Below, piece after piece: positions 41,518 to 42,654 of a stretch of DNA of 42,654 bases; the stretch's first letter is position 1; each line of letters opens with the position of its first letter. Position numbers and translations under genes: made by a program. The notes under the pieces are model-generated. The model ran no database searches and was not told the DNA's origin. It was given only the letters and a program-made list of their open reading frames with translations. This DNA is from an uncultured beta proteobacterium. Its GTDB lineage: Bacteria; Pseudomonadota; Gammaproteobacteria; Burkholderiales; SG8-39. The stretch covers positions 1 to 42,654 of the forward strand of contig CAIYPG010000012.1 in assembly GCA_903928055.1 (NCBI GenBank), in the 5' to 3' direction.

Positions 41518-41781
41518 GTGAAGAAACGATTTACAGAAGAACAGATCATCGGGTTCCTGCGTGAGGCCGAAGCGGGCTTGGGGGTAGCCGAACTTTGCCG
41601 GCGGCACGGTTTCTCGGAGGCCAGCTACTACTTGTGGCGCAGCAAGTTCGGGGGCATGAATGTCTCGGACGCCAAGCGGTTGAAAGAGCTTGAGGCCGAA
41701 AATGCGCGGCTCAAGCGCCTGCTGGCCGAATCGATGCTGGAGAACGAGGTCACCAAAGAGGCCTTGAGAAAAAAGTGGTGA
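41518..41781 (+). CDS. IS3-family OrfA (HTH regulator part of transposase)
   Basis: The 87-aa protein has a helix-turn-helix for binding the IS ends ([42 protein letters not shown]) and a leucine-zipper-like coiled coil ([29 protein letters not shown]). The likely start is GTG 41518, with CAGGAG 7 bases upstream. It overlaps orfB, and ribosomes can shift into orfB at 41769-41775. Confidence 0.9.
   Translation: MKKRFTEEQIIGFLREAEAGLGVAELCRRHGFSEASYYLWRSKFGGMNVSDAKRLKELEAENARLKRLLAESMLENEVTKEALRKKW
41769..41775 (+). promoter_or_regulatory. A AAA AAG programmed -1 frameshift site
   Basis: AAAAAAG is in the exact phase X XXY YYZ relative to orfA codons (AAA at 41770-41772, AAG at 41773-41775). 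orfB lies in the -1 frame. Slippage would produce the OrfAB transposase. Confidence 0.85.
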
Positions 41782-42638
41782 GCGCACCGGCACGGCGTGA
41801 CTCGGTGCGCTACATGATCGAAAAGGGACTCAGCGAGCGGCGGGCACTGCGCATCGTCAGCATGAGTCCCAGCGCCTACCGCTACGAACCTGCTGCAGAC
41901 CGCAACTGCGTGCTGAAGGAGAAAATCATCGCTTTGGCACAGCGCCATCGACGCTACGGTGCCGGCATGATCTATCTGAAGTTGCGCCAGGCAGGCGAAA
42001 TCGTCAATCACAAGCGTGTGGATCGCCTCTATGCCCAGGCAGGACTGCAAGTGAAGAGGCGCAAGCGAAAGAAGATTCCGATGACCGACCGACGCCCATT
42101 GGAGCGGCCGACAGCAGCCAACGAAGTGTGGTCGATGGACTTCGTGTTTGACCGCACGGCCGAGGGGCGCAGCATCAAGAGCCTGACGGTGGTGGATGAC
42201 GCAACTCACGAGGCGGTAGCGATCGTGCCAGAGCGGGCACTGGGTGGGAGCCAATTGGTACGCACTCTGGAGCAACTAGCCAGCACGAGAGGACTGCCCA
42301 GATCGATACGGACCGATAACGGGAAGGAGTTCTGCAGTCGCGCCATGCTGACTTGGGCTCACGCCAGGGGTGTTCAGCTGTTCCTCATTGAGCCCGGCAA
42401 GCCCAACCAGAATGCCTACATCGAATCATTCAACGGTCGCTTCCGGGATGAATGTCTGAACGAACACTGGTTCACCAGCTTGCAGCATGCTCGGGTGGTC
42501 GTTGAGGCATGGCGCCGGGAATACAACGAAGAGCGGCCAAAGAAATCGCTGGGGGGCCTGACGCCGACAGCGTATGCAAAAACCCTAATTCAAAAACCAG
42601 TTAAATTAACCCCAGACTCCAAAGCCCAGTGCTACTGA
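41775..42638 (+). CDS. IS3-family OrfB transposase catalytic part (DDE)
   Basis: The 287-codon frame starts at GTG and overlaps orfA by 7 bases. It has an N-terminal HTH-like region ([30 protein letters not shown]) and an rve integrase core with the DDE triad: Asp in VWSMDFVFD, Asp in IRTDNGKEF and Glu in [16 protein letters not shown], about 35 residues apart as usual. It catalyses strand cutting and joining as OrfAB. Confidence 0.92.
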   Translation: MVSAPARRDSVRYMIEKGLSERRALRIVSMSPSAYRYEPAADRNCVLKEKIIALAQRHRRYGAGMIYLKLRQAGEIVNHKRVDRLYAQAGLQVKRRKRKKIPMTDRRPLERPTAANEVWSMDFVFDRTAEGRSIKSLTVVDDATHEAVAIVPERALGGSQLVRTLEQLASTRGLPRSIRTDNGKEFCSRAMLTWAHARGVQLFLIEPGKPNQNAYIESFNGRFRDECLNEHWFTSLQHARVVVEAWRREYNEERPKKSLGGLTPTAYAKTLIQKPVKLTPDSKAQCY

Positions 42639-42648
42639 AAGCGGGGGG
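42615..42648. repeat. Right terminal inverted repeat of the IS
   Basis: It runs from GACTCCAAAG to GCGGGGGG and is the inverted partner of 41458-41491, with 8 mismatches in 34. Confidence 0.85.
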
Positions 42649-42653
42649 ACGTC
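42649..42653. repeat. Right target-site duplication of the IS
   Basis: ACGTC, matching 41453-41457. Only one further base of the disrupted gene is visible before the window ends. Confidence 0.78.
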
Positions 42654-42654
42654 G

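Larger units (their letters stand above)
41458..42648 (+). mobile_element. Complete IS3-family insertion sequence, 1191 bp
   Basis: The element has 34-bp imperfect terminal inverted repeats (41458-41491 and 42615-42648; 26 of 34 match, both starting with six C), flanking 5-bp direct repeats, two overlapping frames orfA and orfB, and an A AAA AAG slippery site. The transposase style ([14 protein letters not shown]) and the short duplication suggest the IS407 group, which is an inference. Both frames and ends look intact, so it may be active. It interrupts the gene on the opposite strand. Confidence 0.92.

Overview
The window is GC-rich (clearly above 60% by eye) and looks like the chromosome of a betaproteobacterium, probably Burkholderiales or a near relative. 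The evidence is two intact plus one broken periplasmic receptor of the Bug/TctC family without TctA/TctB partners, an entericidin-like lipoprotein, a MipA/OmpV porin-like protein, a PF06296-type HigB toxin and an IS3-family element. The assignment is an inference from gene families. I saw no rRNA, tRNA, CRISPR array or prophage module.

Region 1 (1-7.8 kb) is envelope and hydrolase genes: an alpha/beta hydrolase, a secreted amidohydrolase, an entericidin-like lipoprotein, a PAP2 phosphatase and a MipA/OmpV protein. Divergent from MipA runs a block of a Tyr/Trp- then Gln/Pro-rich secreted protein, a DUF3943-like outer-membrane protein and a secreted protein of unknown role. Region 2 (7.9-9.65 kb) pairs a PAS-GGDEF cyclase with a short HD-GYP protein, so opposite c-di-GMP activities sit side by side. 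Region 3 (9.7-18.6 kb) is a mosaic of single genes: a four-helix membrane protein, an SDR lacking most catalytic residues, a GST, a hydrolase with Cys at the nucleophile position, a PAS protein with a Cys-rich tail, CapA, a lone receiver domain, a VOC protein, a 65-aa protein, an MFS transporter and a MscS channel.

Region 4 (18.6-28.5 kb) is the most rearranged. An intact bug gene and a truncated bug copy flank a 795-aa secreted modular protein. The truncated copy carries an in-frame 264-bp deletion between 9-bp direct repeats, and its end is fused to the last codons of the exonuclease III gene found 5 kb away. Next comes a likely catabolic operon: thiolase-like protein, DUF35 protein, fused alpha/beta CoA-transferase and a Bug receptor. 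These could take up an organic acid, activate it with CoA and cleave it, possibly by a retro-aldol step.

Region 5 (28.5-40.7 kb) holds a glutaminase fused to STAS and cyclic-nucleotide-binding domains, a TrpB2-type synthase, an M48 protease, an MFS transporter, a DUF47-Pit phosphate-uptake pair behind a possible FNR-type site, a toxin-antitoxin operon with a visible promoter and operator, a bifunctional penicillin-binding protein and a YedK/HMCES-type DNA-crosslink protein. A dispersed roughly 50-bp GC-rich palindromic element occurs four times between genes here.

Region 6 (40.7 kb to the end) is an AT-richer gene of unknown function cut by a complete 1191-bp IS3-family element with inverted repeats, a 4-5 bp target duplication and an A6G frameshift site.
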